From Megalobrama amblycephala (Eukaryota > Chordata > Actinopteri > Cypriniformes > Xenocyprididae), in assembly GCF_018812025.1 (NCBI RefSeq), contig NC_063062.1, forward strand, positions 3,921,927 to 3,985,926: a stretch of 64,000 bases of DNA. The letters run 5' to 3'. Position numbers and translations under genes: made by a program. Positions within the stretch are counted from its first letter, which is position 1. Each line of letters begins with the position of its first letter. The notes beneath the pieces are model-generated. The model saw nothing but the letters and a program-made list of their open reading frames with translations. It was not told the DNA's origin and did no database searches. Shown piece after piece: positions 1 to 51,565 of this stretch.

Positions 1-585
1 GAGCTCGTGCTGTAGAAGGCAACAGCCATTAATGGCGTCTTACAGGCACAGATTCAGAGAGTGTGTGTGAGGGATGGAGCGGCCCCAAAGCCTAGTGATG
101 TTTTTAAGTGTGCTGTGCTAGAGGGTGGGCAACCTTACACTACTAACAATGAGAATGCTGTATGTTTAGCACTAACATTTCCTAATAAACTGACATGCCC
201 TTGAATCATGATGTTATTGTCCCTCAACGCTAGTTTGGTAAATTTCCCCAATACATAGAAAATAGCCACCATTAACACGTTATTTAACCATGTAAAAGCT
301 GTAGCTAATTATAATCTATTCACAAAAACAAGACACTTACAGAAGGGAGATGTTTACAGAGAATTGTTTCTATATTCACATTATTCACTCCTTTTAAAGA
401 TGGGTTTTGTTAATAAAACTTTTTTAATAATAATAATAATCTTAATTTTATATATTTTTTATATCTCAAAGTTCTTTGTTAAAACAAACCCATATTAATT
501 TCCCAAAACAGCCCGTTTGTGGCCAAACCTGACTTTCTAGGTAAGAGCATCGTTGTGTTAGTCTAACTCGACAGGATTTTTCTAG
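1..585 (+). other. ryr1 intron upstream of the first confident exon
   Basis: AT-rich sequence with a short (TAA)n run near 425-440. Apart from the ASI-like candidate at 46-60 I see no exon or recognised repeat. Confidence 0.6.
46..60 (+). other. ryr1: Candidate 15-bp ASI-like microexon of ryr1
   Basis: Fifteen bases between 'cgtcttacag' and 'gtgtgtg' would encode AQIQR in phase 0. Mammalian RYR1 has a 15-bp alternative exon (ASI) directly upstream of the exon matching 586-756. Length, phase and order fit. The donor is weak and the polypyrimidine tract is poor, so chance is a real alternative. Confidence 0.25.
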
Positions 586-40625
<40,040 letters not shown>

Positions 40626-42215
40626 TTCTGAAGCCTGGAAAGTGTGTGTTTGTGTGTAAGAGTATCATTTCTGGAATTAAGATCAAAGAGAAAATTGTGA
40701 AAAATAGCCAAAAGAAGGGAACAAGAGATAAACGACCGACGGTAGCCTTGATTTGACTCTCACGACCTTCGTCTTCAGTCAACAGATCAGACAAACTCGC
40801 TTATAATACTTAAAACCTTTCATTTCCCCGTGTTTGACTAAACGAGAGAGAAATGAGCAAACATCGTTCATTAGAAGAAAGTATTTTAAACTGTATATAT
40901 ACACTACATGGCCTTTATTTCTCCACTAAGGACTTTTTTGAATCAAATCAAGCCAAAACGAACAAACACCCCTAAACAAAGCCTTCCTTTCCTCTCTGTT
41001 TTGTCTGTGTCACTATGAATCTAAAAAAATCTCAGTGCCTAATGTTGAATCTTAACAGTATGGTGAGGATTTAAGTATGATTTTATTGATGGTTTTTTTA
41101 TGTGTAGTTATTGATAGATCTTTTTATGTGTAGAGTAGCTGTCTAGATCTAATATTATGTTTATTTATTCACGTACACCACAGAAATATAGCCATACGAG
41201 CGGGCGCATCCTGCTCTGTGACTTATATATAGAGCATTTTGACAAATATCAAGCCAGGCTTTTTCCCTGGTATATCGAGCGAATGTGAGAATGCGTGCAA
41301 CCGAAATATCTTAATACCATTTTATTCTCCAGAGGAAAGTATTAGAACATCAAGATTTCTTTCTTGCCTCTGTTTCAAGTTTCAGAGAATTACAAATGGT
41401 CTCATGAGAACTTTTAACCTTGTAAAAATGTGAAACCACCTGTTTTGCACTCTAGAGTCTTATAATGGGATGCTGTATCTATGCCAAGCACACACTTCTA
41501 CATAATGCTGTATTACAAATATAGAGAGGTGAAGAGAGTTTTATTGAAAATGTCCTCTCTAGATTTACTAGACGATGTCCTTTCACTCTGATTATGGAAA
41601 GAAGCACTATCGTGTCTATATGTAATAATATTACACAGTAATATTGTTGTTGCTATTCTGTCATTTAAGACCTTGACGTGAACTTTGCTGTGTCGTTCAG
41701 ATAGCAAGACTGCAACTTAATTTATCCACTTAAATACATAGATGATATATTTTTGTTGGAGCTCCAAATAATTAAGATACTCTGAACTCATCGTGTCACA
41801 ACTGAGTATTTATTATGTACTTTTTTTTGGTGAGGGGGATTTAGGACAGAATTTAATAGAAAAGTGGAAACGGAATGTGAGATAGATTAAGTTAACGTAG
41901 AGGTAACAAAGACGATGTGTTTTTGCCTTTTAGATTTTTATTCTTCTTTTTGGCGAAATCTCATACTTTATTTTTGTTGAATATAGACGAAGTGTGTAGG
42001 CGTAGGTATCTGATATTTGTGCATCAGACGTCTTGAAGAGACTGAGACAAACTCACACATGCATGTTCCACCTCGTGTGTTCTGCACATTAAGAGCGTGT
42101 GTCGAGGTCTTTTGTTGAGCTCGCAGAGGAAAGTAATCAACTTGTCTGGATCTGACTGTGTATCAGGCTGAATCCTGTGTTTCGATGCACATTAAACAGA
42201 TTCCAATATTTTAAG
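40626..42215 (+). other. ryr1: Probable ryr1 3' untranslated region
   Basis: Non-repetitive sequence follows the stop for about 1.6 kb to a variant poly(A) signal ATTAAA at 42191-42196 with a T-rich stretch downstream. The first dispersed repeat starts at 42264, consistent with the transcript ending before it. The exact cleavage site is inferred. Confidence 0.6.
42191..42196 (+). terminator. ryr1: Candidate poly(A) signal ATTAAA of ryr1
   Basis: Common variant hexamer followed at 42215-42245 by T-rich sequence ('gcatttttgtctgaattcta'). Confidence 0.45.
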
Positions 42216-42263
42216 AGCATTTTTGTCTGAATTCTATTTTGTTTACCATGAAAGTTACTCTCT

Positions 42264-42501
42264 TAAAGGGATAGTTCACCCAAAAATTAAAATTGTCATC
42301 ATGTACTCACCCTCAGGTTGTTTCAAACCTGTATGAATGTCTTTCTTCTGTTGAACAAAAGAAGATATTTGAAGAATGTCTGTAACCAAACAGTTGATGG
42401 ACCCCATTGACTTCCATAGTATGTTTTTATCCTACTACATACTAAACATTCATACTAAATGATGACAGCATTTTCATTTTTTGAGTGAACTATCCCTTTA
42501 A
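42264..42501. mobile_element. Short palindromic 'aaagggatagttcaccc' element
   Basis: Left 'aaagggatagttcacccaaa' and right 'tgagtgaactatcccttta' are inverted termini about 240 bp apart. Confidence 0.85.
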
Positions 42502-42681
42502 CTTTGTGTCTTTTGTGCTTGATCAGTGCTTGTATGTTCTTATATTTTATGCTTTTTTTAGGCATTACTGTAAAATACATCTCTTCAATAACTATCAACT
42601 ACTGTGCAATTAATTAATATGCATTGTAAATTTTAAAGGTATTTACAGAATTATATGGATGAGTATAGTAGTGTCAGTATA

Positions 42682-42695
42682 CCAGTAGGTGGCGA
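42682..42695 (+). promoter_or_regulatory. CTCF-like motif beside the minisatellite
   Basis: CCAGTAGGTGGCGA fits the CTCF core at 13 of 14 positions; same repeat and orientation as the motif at 34336. Confidence 0.35.
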
Positions 42696-42697
42696 CA

Positions 42698-43444
42698 AGT
42701 GACTGTCTTCATGAGTAAGTCATTGAATCATTCACTCAACCGATTCGTTTAAACACACTGGTTCATTCTGGAACAAATCAAGTGACTGTCTTCATGAGTG
42801 AGTCATTGAATCATTCACTCAACTGATTCGTTTAAACACACTGGTTCATTCTGGAACAAATCAAGTGACTGTCTTCATGAGTGAGTCATTGAATCATTCA
42901 CTCAACCGATTCGTTTAAATACACTGGTTCATTCTGGAACAAATCAAGTGACTGTCTTCATGAGTGAGTCATTGAATCATTCACTCAACTGATTCGTTTA
43001 AACACACTGGTTCATTCTGGAACAAATCAAGTGACTGTCTTCATGAGTGAGTCATTGAATCATTCACTCAACTGATTCGTTTAAACACACTGGTTCATTC
43101 TGGAACAAATCAAGTGACTGTCTTCATGAGTGAGTCATTGAATCATTCACTCAACCGATTCGTTTAAACACACTGGTTCATTCTGGAACAAATCAAGTGA
43201 CTGTCTTCATGAGTGAGTCATTGAATCATTCACTCAACCGATTCGTTTAAACACACTGGTTCATTCTGGAACAAATCAAGTGACTGTCTTCATGAGTGAG
43301 TCATTGAATCATTCACTCAACCGATTCGTTTAAACACACTGGTTCATTCTGAAACAAATCAAGTGACTGTCTTCATGATTGAGTCATTGAATCATTCATT
43401 ATTTGTTCAAACACACTGATTCATTCAGGAACAAATCAAATGAC
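42698..43444. repeat. 83-bp minisatellite, about nine units
   Basis: 'agtgactgtcttcatgagtg' recurs at 42698, 42781, 42864, 42947, 43030, 43113, 43196, 43279 and 43362, a constant 83-base period. Units differ by single bases (accgat/actgat). Each has TGAGTCA within a near-palindrome (TGAGTGAGTCATT, then ATCATTCACTCA). Diverged copies continue at 43715-44075. Confidence 0.97.
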
Positions 43445-43714
43445 TGTTTCTTAATTCGAAACTAGGGATGCATGATATTGGAAAAAACTGACATTGCAAT
43501 ATTTTGTTTTTCTGCAATATATATTGTGATATTGACAATTTCATCAGATGACTTAAATATGTCTCTTTGGACAGAATTAATATTTCTGAGTACTTTGAAC
43601 ACTGCCACTGTTGTTACTACTACTTTTACTATTTTTGCCATAGAAAGATATGGCAAAAGTAGTAAGAGCTGTATGTTAGTATACGATATCCGAATTCAGC
43701 GTGTGTTTAATACT

Positions 43715-44075
43715 GAGTCATTGAATCATTCACTCAACCAACTCGTTCAAACACACTGATTCAGGAACAAAATATTGAATCATTCACTCAACCAGTTTGT
43801 TCAAACACACTGTGATTCATTCAGGAACAAAACAAGTGACTGTGTTTATCAATGAATCACTGAATCATTCACTCAACTGATTTGTTCAAACACACTGATT
43901 CATTCAGAAACAAATGTAAGTGACTGTTAAGGAGCGAGTCGTTGAATGATCCACTTAACCTATTTGTTTAAACCCACTGATTCATTCGGGAACAAAACAA
44001 GTGCCCATGTTAATGAGTATGTCATTGAATCATTCACTCAACCAATTTGTTCAAACCCACCGATTCATTCAGAAA
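43715..44075. repeat. Diverged minisatellite-related copies
   Basis: Repeats of 'tcattgaatcattcactcaa' with 'ttgttcaaacacactgattc', irregular spacing. Confidence 0.8.
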
Positions 44076-45092
44076 TAAAACACCACCACTACTGTGTGTT
44101 GCTTTGTATGAAATGATGAATTGATGATTCTGCTGGTGCTTCGTTTGGAACTATTTTCATTGGCGGAAATACGTTACTTAATATTAACTTCATGTTTATT
44201 GATTTGAATATAAAAAGAATTATCTTGCCAAATCATGCTTGTGTGATATTGCTTAAGTATATTATTATACCATCACACCACATGTCATAAGTCAGTTAAT
44301 ATAGTATAAATAATATTATTCAGTGTTGCTAGCTGGTCCTAACCAAATGCTCAGCATATGAAGGTTTTACTTTGTTTTACATTCACATATTTTGGGGAAT
44401 GTTGTCTATTATAGCTACATTATAGTGTTGAAACTGTTATATAACTCGCTGACTCATGACAACAATAAAAGAATCAAACTGATGATTTGGACAAGCCTTT
44501 CTGAAATCTTCCCAAAGGGCTCCTGAAGAAACAAATGCCTCAAACATGTCAGTGCTTATTTTCTCACTGTATCTCAGAGAAGGGCATGGCTTTGCTAATA
44601 CCAGATACGTTTTAAACTATTCATAGTTCAGTGATTCAGCGGAACATGTATTATCATTTAGTGATTCATTTGTGGAACAACATTATTCAGCATCTCTTTT
44701 TCGGTTTTGCTCCTGGTTCTACTTTCCAGGTGCTTTGGTGCATATACTGCCCACCACTTCAGCCCACACTTTGATTTTCAGATCTGCTTTCACTGTGGAA
44801 AGTGAAGGTGTTTGTGAATGAACAGATACTCTACAGTACATTCACTCTAAACACCCCAAAGATGAAACAAATAGTTCATTAATTTTCATAAAATCATATT
44901 ATAAATTAATACTAATATTATTGTAAATTCTTGTCATCAATATCAGGAATACCGTAACCTAAATCTATAGTAAGTACATGTAGTTAATTAATATGCTAAC
45001 ACTTTATTTTAGGGTCTTTTAACTAGTTGCTTATTAGCATGCATATTACTAGAATATTGGCTGTTTATTAGTAATTATTAAGCACATATTAA
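44076..45092. other. Intergenic DNA
   Basis: AT-rich, with a canonical AATAAA at 44464 and, near 44998-45090, the start of a 'aacactttattttagggtct' element truncated by the next repeat. No gene seen. Confidence 0.5.
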
Positions 45093-45545
45093 AGGATTAG
45101 TCCACTTTTAAATTCACTTTTCCTGATAAATTTACTCACCCCCATGTCATCCAAGATGTTCATGTCTTTCTTTCGTCAGTCGAAAAGAAATGAAGGTTTT
45201 TGAGGAAAACATTCCAGGATTATTCTCCTTACAGTGGATTTCAATGGCTACCAACAGATTGAAGGTCAAAATTACAGTTTCAGTGCAGCTTCAAAGGCTT
45301 TAAACGATACCAGATGAGTAATAAGGGTCTTATCTAGCGAAACGATCGGTCATTTTCGGAAAAAATACAACCGTTTATGCTTTATAAACAAAATATCGCC
45401 TTGAACGTACTTTCCGCTTCCGCATTCTTCATAACGCTTACGCTGAATGTCCTACGCCTTCCCTATTCAAGTTACGGAAAAAAACGAAACTGGCGCCGCG
45501 TTCGTTCCGTAAGTAGAATAGGGAAGGCGTAGGACAGAAAAGTTA
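45093..45545. repeat. Half copy of the 'aaaggattagtccactttta' element
   Basis: Starts with the intact left terminus. From about 45410 it becomes a GC-rich short inverted repeat ('ccttccctattcaagttacg', 'cgtaagtagaatagggaagg'). Confidence 0.7.
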
Positions 45546-46237
45546 GTTAATAGTTTATATGTACTATACTAACATGTTACCATTAGTATATCTCAGTACT
45601 TATTTGAGGAAGTACAATGTACAGTATCACCAAATAATAGGTTCATGTCACATTTGTATGACTATCATCCTCCATTAGTCATTTCTATTTTGATGACTGT
45701 ATTTGTTGAGCAATTTGGGATCATTGTAATTACGCACCTGTTCAATCCCTAAAATACTGTTTAATCATCTAGGTGTGGTCCACTTTATCATAACCTGTGA
45801 AATTTTCCACATTAGTTTAGTTTTTGTAATCATCACACAAAATTCATCCTAACAGTTTCTCATTTTGTCCATGAGCTCATCCTGACACAATAGCAACAAT
45901 GAGAAGTAAACAAACATGCTAAAACAGGCCTGCAGACCTCATCAGCGACTGCTTCATTCACTCTCTTCTCCTATAGTAACCTTTTACTTTATTAAGCTCA
46001 TAAATGTTCATAAACCTCAAAATGATTCAGGTGTCCAGTTCTTTCCTGTTTAAATCAAAGGTTGAGAAGGGTGTGTTTCAGTCGAGCTTTGTGACTCAAT
46101 ACTAATGAGTAAGAAACTTCAGCCTTCATACTGGAAAACACACTGAGGAGGAGTGTCTGATATTGGTGAAACCGGTAAGTTCAAAATGAGTGTTTAATAG
46201 ATTGTTTTGTAACATTAAACTGTTAAAACGGTAATGG
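45546..46237. other. Intergenic DNA
   Basis: No repeat family recognised. 'ggtgaaaccg' followed by gtaagt near 46166-46180 is donor-like and could end an untranslated exon, but nothing else supports this. Confidence 0.4.
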
Positions 46238-46437
46238 TGAAATGACTGTTTTCTATTTTAATATATTTTGAAATGTAATTTATTCCTGTGATCAAAGCAT
46301 CATTCTTCGGTGTCACATGATCCTTCAGAAATCATTCTAATATGCTGATTTGCTGCTCAAGAAACATTTATTATGACATTTTAAAACTGTTGTGCTGCTT
46401 AATATTTTTGCGGTTAAATTTAATGCATCCTTGTATT

Positions 46438-47121
46438 AAAAGGGTCCTTGATTATGATTTCACTTTTTTAACTTTAGTTAGTGTGTAATGTTGCTGTTTG
46501 AGCATAAACAACATCTGCAAAGTTACGACCCTCAAAGTCCAATGCAAAGAGAGATATTTTCTTTTACAGAAATCACTTTTTAAGAGAGTGTAGAGTATTG
46601 TTGCCATGCCGTCATTTTACGCCGGGCTGCTTTACGAACGAGGATCAATTGCACAAAAGATTAACATGACGGCACATGCTAGTCGATGAGTTGAATCAAC
46701 TCCACAGCAACTACATAAATTTATCCACTAACCATTCAGAAACGTCCAGTTTCACTCTAAAAGTTGTAACTTCTTCCTGAGTCTCTCCATCAGTGTCGAC
46801 TCCGGTTTGAACAATGTAAGGCTGAACACCGTTACTGACAATCCTCATTTTGGCTGCGTGAGATTCTCCAGCTTTGTTGTTGTTGAGCTGTTAAAGCTCC
46901 GCCCTCTTCTGGAAAGCGTCTGGGAGCAGCATCTCATTTGCATTTAAAGGGACACACACAAAAACGCTGTGTTTTTACTCACACCCAAATAGGGGCAAAT
47001 TTGTCAAGCTATAATAAATGATCTGTGGGGGATTTTGAGCTGAAACTTCACAGACACATTTTAGGGGACACCAGAGACTTATATTACATCTTGTGAAAGG
47101 GGCATAATAGGTCCCCTTTAA
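46438..47121. mobile_element. About 680-bp element with 'aaagggtcc' termini, nested in another repeat
   Basis: Left 'aagggtccttgattatgatt', right 'ggtccccttta'. Contains 'aaatgcaaatgagatgctgc' on the minus strand and 'gctataataaatgatctgtg'. Inserted into a 'gttcaaaagtttggggtc'-family copy that begins near 46238. Related to 948-1290 and 60912-61591. Confidence 0.7.
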
Positions 47122-48565
47122 TTTATTCTTTATTTGCTAATTCCTTAAATAGGAAAGATGAGGGTAAAAGATCTCAATGATTATCAGACCAGAAATACTT
47201 GATTGATGTAGTCTTATTTAGTTCTTCTTATGTAGTTCTTATTTACCAGCATCAGACATAGAGAATGCAGAATGGCTCGTCACCATTGTGGTCTGTCTTG
47301 CAGCCTCAAAGCAAGAGCTGTTGTCACTTAAGATCACACTTCCTGTATCCTGTATGTTGTGCCACAATAATACAGCCTTATACCTGTATATATCAGTGCT
47401 TACCGAACTCTTTACTTTGGTACAATCTGATTTTCACTCCATTTAATTTAATTTTGTTAATGTTCAATATTAAGTAAACTTAACATCTTTAATAATGCAA
47501 CAATTCTTGCTTATTTGTGGTTTATACTGAATAGCTCGTAACTGTGGTGAATGTGGTCTTGTCTTGAGCAGTGTCATGTGGTCATTGTGTCATGCTTTGT
47601 TAGACTTACTGTAACAGTTTGTTGGAAAGCTGAGCAAACCAAATAATCTTAGGCTGCAGTATAGTGTTTTTGTAAAAACTTTTGACAAATGCTGTTTAGT
47701 TAATGGTATAGTTCAGCCAAAAATTAAAATTCCACCATTATTAACTCACCCACACGTCGTTTCCAACCCTATATGACCTTCTTTCTTCTGTGTGGGAGAA
47801 CAAAATCATAAAATGCTATCATTAAATTTGTTCAAGCTTCAGACGCTGTACTTTCCCTCTTTAAACACTGGAGGGAGACAATCCATGTGTTGGGAGAACA
47901 AAAGCTCTAAGACAATGGGCTGCGTCTCAATCAGCTCCCTAGTTCAGGAATCAGCCACAGTCATTTTCACGATATGTTGATTCACAACCTAGGGAGCTAG
48001 GGAGCTGATTGAGACGCAGAGTAAGACACAAAAATGTTTACCATACAGTAACACAGTCATTATCTAGTTGAATCAAATGACCATGTTAGTTAAACATTTC
48101 CCTCTATGATTTATATGTGATTTTTATTGAAGAAGAGCACTTCTGGTAAGTAATGGAATCTCTTATAAGTCACATATTAAACTTTATAACCTTGTTTAGC
48201 ATGCTTGTTATGATCGACTGATTGACATTTATTGATGTGTGTACAGGGGGTGGGATTCATTTGCCTATAATATTCTTTTATGGTTAGGTAAAGCTATGAT
48301 AATTTTTATTAAGAAGTGTTTAAAAAAATAACGACAGCAGAAGTATGTGCTATGTCCATGTGTACATGTTTTTAAGGTGATCAAAATGAGCACATCTGAG
48401 ATCTTTTCTTAGCCATGTAATTATTTCCTTGTTCATGATTTGTTCAAATGTTTTATTCCCTCAACAGAATCTCACTTTAACCCTATCCTACTGCATCATA
48501 TTTGATACATTATATTTTTAAGGCCTCTTAATTATCAACATGATACTTTTACATTATATTGTCCT
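47122..48565. other. Intergenic DNA with small repeats
   Basis: Holds a partial 'atagttcagccaaaaattaa' repeat near 47704-47805 and the 100-bp MITE at 47918-48020. Otherwise unremarkable AT-rich sequence. Confidence 0.5.
47918..48020. mobile_element. 100-bp palindromic MITE
   Basis: 'ctgcgtctcaatcagctccc' is repeated inverted as 'gggagctgattgagacgcag'. Confidence 0.85.
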
Positions 48566-49247
48566 TAAAGGTGCAGTAAGCGACTTCTGAGAAACACTGT
48601 TGATATCTGAAATCAACCCAAATAAACACACCCCTCCCTTCATTGCTCCACCCCCAAAACACACAAACACGCAATGCAAGAATGCATGGCTGAAGACCAA
48701 ATATACTTTGTTTTTTACGCATAAGCTCCCGTTCGCGCAGTCAAACTCACAGCCTTGCAAAGTACACTTCATTTGATTTGTACACGTACACAGGCGTTCA
48801 ACGCATGCACAGCAAACTCTCGCCATAAGTTACAACCTATGTCAATATCTTTGTATTCTATCTTTGCTAGAGTTGTACAAATGAGGGCCCTTTCTAACCT
48901 CATTTGTCGCTGTAGCTTGCATGTGTTCCGGTCTGTTTTGTTTATGCAGTTTTTCCTTCGACTACCTTGTGAATCAACGACCCCAGGGCACGGTTGCCAC
49001 CTTGTGGATAAACTAATTACTGCAAAAAAAAAATTAAATGCACATGTGCAACCTGCGCGTTCAAAGTACACACGGTTACAAAAATCTGGCGGTACGTGTA
49101 CAGTACACGTGTACTCTTCTGATGATGAAATTCGCATCACGCACACACTGTTTGCTGACCCTCACGTACGTGTAAAAAGTGAAGTATTCTTTGGGCTTGA
49201 TTCCCCTGAGGGAAAGTGCTTAGGGAAGTTCGGGAGTGTATGTCTAA

Positions 49248-49953
49248 TGGTGCGTTCACACCAGACGCGAATGAAGCGTTAAACGCGAGTGATTTACATG
49301 TTAAGTCAATGCAAAGATGCAATAGACATCCTGCGGCGTGATTCGCGTGAATGAGGTGGCGCGAACTGAACGTTTCGGGCGATTGACGTGCGTAACGTGA
49401 TTCGAGCGAGTAAAAAAAAAAATCTGAACTTTGGCGAATATTCGCGCCACGTTAACCAATCAGGAGCTTGCTCTAGTAGTGACGTGATTACGACGTAGTG
49501 AGCGGAGGCAGAAATCCGAAACAACAATGGAGGACAAAATTATTGTCGCTGTATGTGGATACCAGGAGCTGTATGATACATCTTCGTACTTTTATAGAAA
49601 CAGGATTAAAAAGGATCTTGCTTGGAAGAAAGGTCGGACAATCTGGTAAGTTGTAAAAAAACGCTCTTTACTCAATTTAAGCTATATATATACATACTGA
49701 GACTACAAGCTAGCTAAAGCTGGTAAATTTAGCTTTTTCGCAGTATTTTACAACTACTTTTCCGCTGACGAGTTGATGCGATTATTCAGAGGAAGTGTGC
49801 AGAAAGAAGTGGAAGAGTCTGAGGGACACATATATTCCCAGTAAGTAAATTTCACGCGCGAATGAAGCGAGTAAACTCAAAATGTTCAAGCGCCAAACTA
49901 CGTGCGAATAGTGCGATTTATTCGCGCAAGTCGCATCTGGTGTGAACGCCCCA
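49248..49953 (+). mobile_element. PIF/Harbinger-type element with MADF-like ORF remnant
   Basis: Inverted termini TGGTGCGTTCACACCAGA and, complemented from the right end, TGGGGCGTTCACACCAGA, flanked on both sides by TAA (49245-49247, 49954-49956), the usual PIF/Harbinger target. Inside, 49527-49645 encodes a MADF/Myb-like start. No DDE nuclease ORF, so it is non-autonomous. Confidence 0.85.
49527..49645 (+). pseudogene. MADF/Myb-like DNA-binding protein fragment of the Harbinger element
   Basis: Reads MEDKIIVAVCGYQELYD then TSSYFYRNRIKKDLAWKKGR, the pattern of the MADF domain (ELYD, KKDxAWKK) found in the accessory Myb-like protein of PIF/Harbinger elements. About 40 codons, then a splice donor 'ctggtaagt' at 49646; if unspliced it stops at TAA 49647. 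A second exon may lie near 49740-49840 but I could not establish it. Confidence 0.65.
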
Positions 49954-50104
49954 TAAAAGTGGAGTTAAATGCAGCCCAAGTCACTTTATCATAGATGAAG
50001 CGAAGCAAAATAATGCTGTGCGAAAAATAAAGTGACGATAACATACAGTACACAAGAGTACTATACTAGCAAGAGTTTCTCATAAATTGCTTACTGCACC
50101 TTTA

Positions 50105-50580
50105 ATATTTCAAGATGAACATTTACTGGACTTAAGCAACTTTAGGCTGTGATACAACATGCTTTTGAGGAATGTTTATTTGTATTTATGTATGTATTTA
50201 TTGTATTACATTTTATTATAGCTATGTTTTGTCCCCCACAATTAAAACTAAAGAGCTTTGATCATAAAACAAAACATTTAAATATCATCTTACTAAGACA
50301 TAGGCTAGTTTTAGGAGATATTGAGTGATAACTGGTATACGATTATAAAAATATCATAATTTACATTAAGCTATCAAAATTTTATCTTACTTTTTAGTTA
50401 TACGAATAACAACATCTGCACAAAAACTGTTTTTCCTCCTGGAGTTTGAGCTCCATTTTCTCTAATATGATATTATATGGGCTATAAAAGCTTGAAGTAT
50501 CACATAAAACATATTTTTCTGTCTATTATTATTTTATATGTCAGGCTTTACAGGGTTAAAGACCTTGCCTTGGCCAGAGC
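50105..50580. other. Upstream flank of itpkc
   Basis: AT-rich DNA without recognised repeats or ORFs; it becomes GC-richer at 50555 onward. Confidence 0.5.
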
Positions 50581-50594
50581 AGCTGCCTTCAGTA

Positions 50595-50644
50595 GTGGGC
50601 GTGGCATTTAAAGGGCTGCGTGAGTGATCTCTACGGTATGCAGG
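50595..50644 (+). promoter_or_regulatory. itpkc: Putative itpkc promoter-proximal region and 5' leader
   Basis: GGGCGTGGC (50597-50605), an Sp/KLF-type GC box, is followed at once by ATTTAAAGG, a weak TATA-like sequence, about 35-40 bases before the start codon. The spacing suggests a very short leader or a more upstream start site. Confidence 0.35.
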
Positions 50645-50694
50645 ATGGGCCAATCAACATCCAGCAGCGGCAGCAGCTCTTCACACTGCAGTAA
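50638..50694 (+). CDS. Overlapping upstream ORF in the itpkc leader
   Basis: ATG at 50638 opens an 18-codon frame ([18 protein letters not shown]) ending TAA 50692-50694. It spans the itpkc start at 50645 in another frame, so translating it would compete with the main start. Real only if transcription begins upstream of 50638. Confidence 0.35.
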   Translation: MQDGPINIQQRQQLFTLQ

Positions 50695-51565
50695 CAGCGC
50701 AGCACTCGCGAGCTGCACACGAACGCGCGTGCGAGGAGTTTTTTGTTCGCCACATACCGCTGACAGGTTAGACGAGAATCCGATGAAAACTAAGGAGCTG
50801 CCGACTGTTCAGAAGTGTTGGAGGGACGACTTTAAAGAGGGGAAGACGTCTGTGGATGCAAGAGTACGTGAGCCGAAAAAGCTGATTTTAAACGCGAGTT
50901 CTTCCGGTAATCAACATGCGCCTGAAAACTTGATATTTCTGAGTCGCGCGACGGACTTCGAGAGTCAAGTTTCGGATTCCCGAGGCGGACAGAAAGAAGT
51001 GCGTGAGGAGAACCATGAGTGTTGCGTCTCGCCGTGGGACATGGAGAGAGTGTCAGAAGGTGCCGTGACTCCTGGCAGAGTTTCGGAGGAAAATGTGACC
51101 CAGTGCCTGAACACGCCAGACTTTCTAGCAGACTTCAGTTGTTCGTCTCCGTTAGCTACACACAAAATGACTAAAAGTGCATTGAAACCCTCTCTGTCTG
51201 ATCGGCGGGGTGGAGAAGGGGAGCCACAAGCTTCAAACCCGTTCCCTAGGATTATTCCCAAACTAATAGTCACCCATGATGATCTAAGTCCTGGTCAGGA
51301 CAGTCCGCACATCACTGATTTGACGCTGAGCATGGGCGGCTTTTCGCTGGACCTGCATCCCGATGAGGACTCGCCCTGCTCGGACAGCGGCTGTGGAGGC
51401 TCGCCTGCGCCCTCTCTGTTCCATAGGAAACTTTCCAGCTCCTCTTCAGCTGGATTATCCTCTGCTTCATCGTTTGAGGAGTCTGAGGATGATTTCACAG
51501 GCAGTGATATTGAGCCCACCAGTCTGTCCCCTAGTATGTTCGGCAGTCCTGATGAACTTGCAGGG
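50645..51565 (+). CDS. itpkc: itpkc exon 1
   Basis: 307 codons, phase 0 at the donor (gtaggt). The start ATG has A at -3 and G at +4; the reading frame is open further upstream only from a non-ATG codon. MGQSTSSSG fits an N-myristoylation signal (Gly2, Ser6). The body is Ser-rich and low-complexity, with [27 protein letters not shown] and [17 protein letters not shown]; the last resembles the SSASSFDESEDD segment of mammalian ITPKC. Start of a CpG-rich stretch. Confidence 0.92.

Larger units (their letters stand above)
48566..50104. mobile_element. 1.5-kb element with 'aaaggtgcagtaagcg' termini
   Basis: Left 'aaaggtgcagtaagcgactt', right 'aattgcttactgcaccttta'. Hosts the Harbinger element at 49248-49953. 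A second copy begins at 63377. Confidence 0.8.

Noticed and set aside
42698..43444. CRISPR-like array
   Set aside because: The 83-bp units are contiguous with no unique spacers, in a vertebrate gene neighbourhood; it is a minisatellite.
46140..46180. Untranslated first exon ending at a gtaagt donor
   Set aside because: A single donor-like match without promoter features or a partner acceptor; not enough to call.
48755..49282. 175-codon plus-strand open frame
   Set aside because: Lies wholly in the repeat element at 48566-50104 and crosses the Harbinger boundary at 49248. No recognisable domain or splice structure.
50624..50644. itpkc initiation at GTG 50624
   Set aside because: Non-ATG extension of seven codons only; the ATG at 50645 has a strong context and gives a meaningful MGQSTS start.
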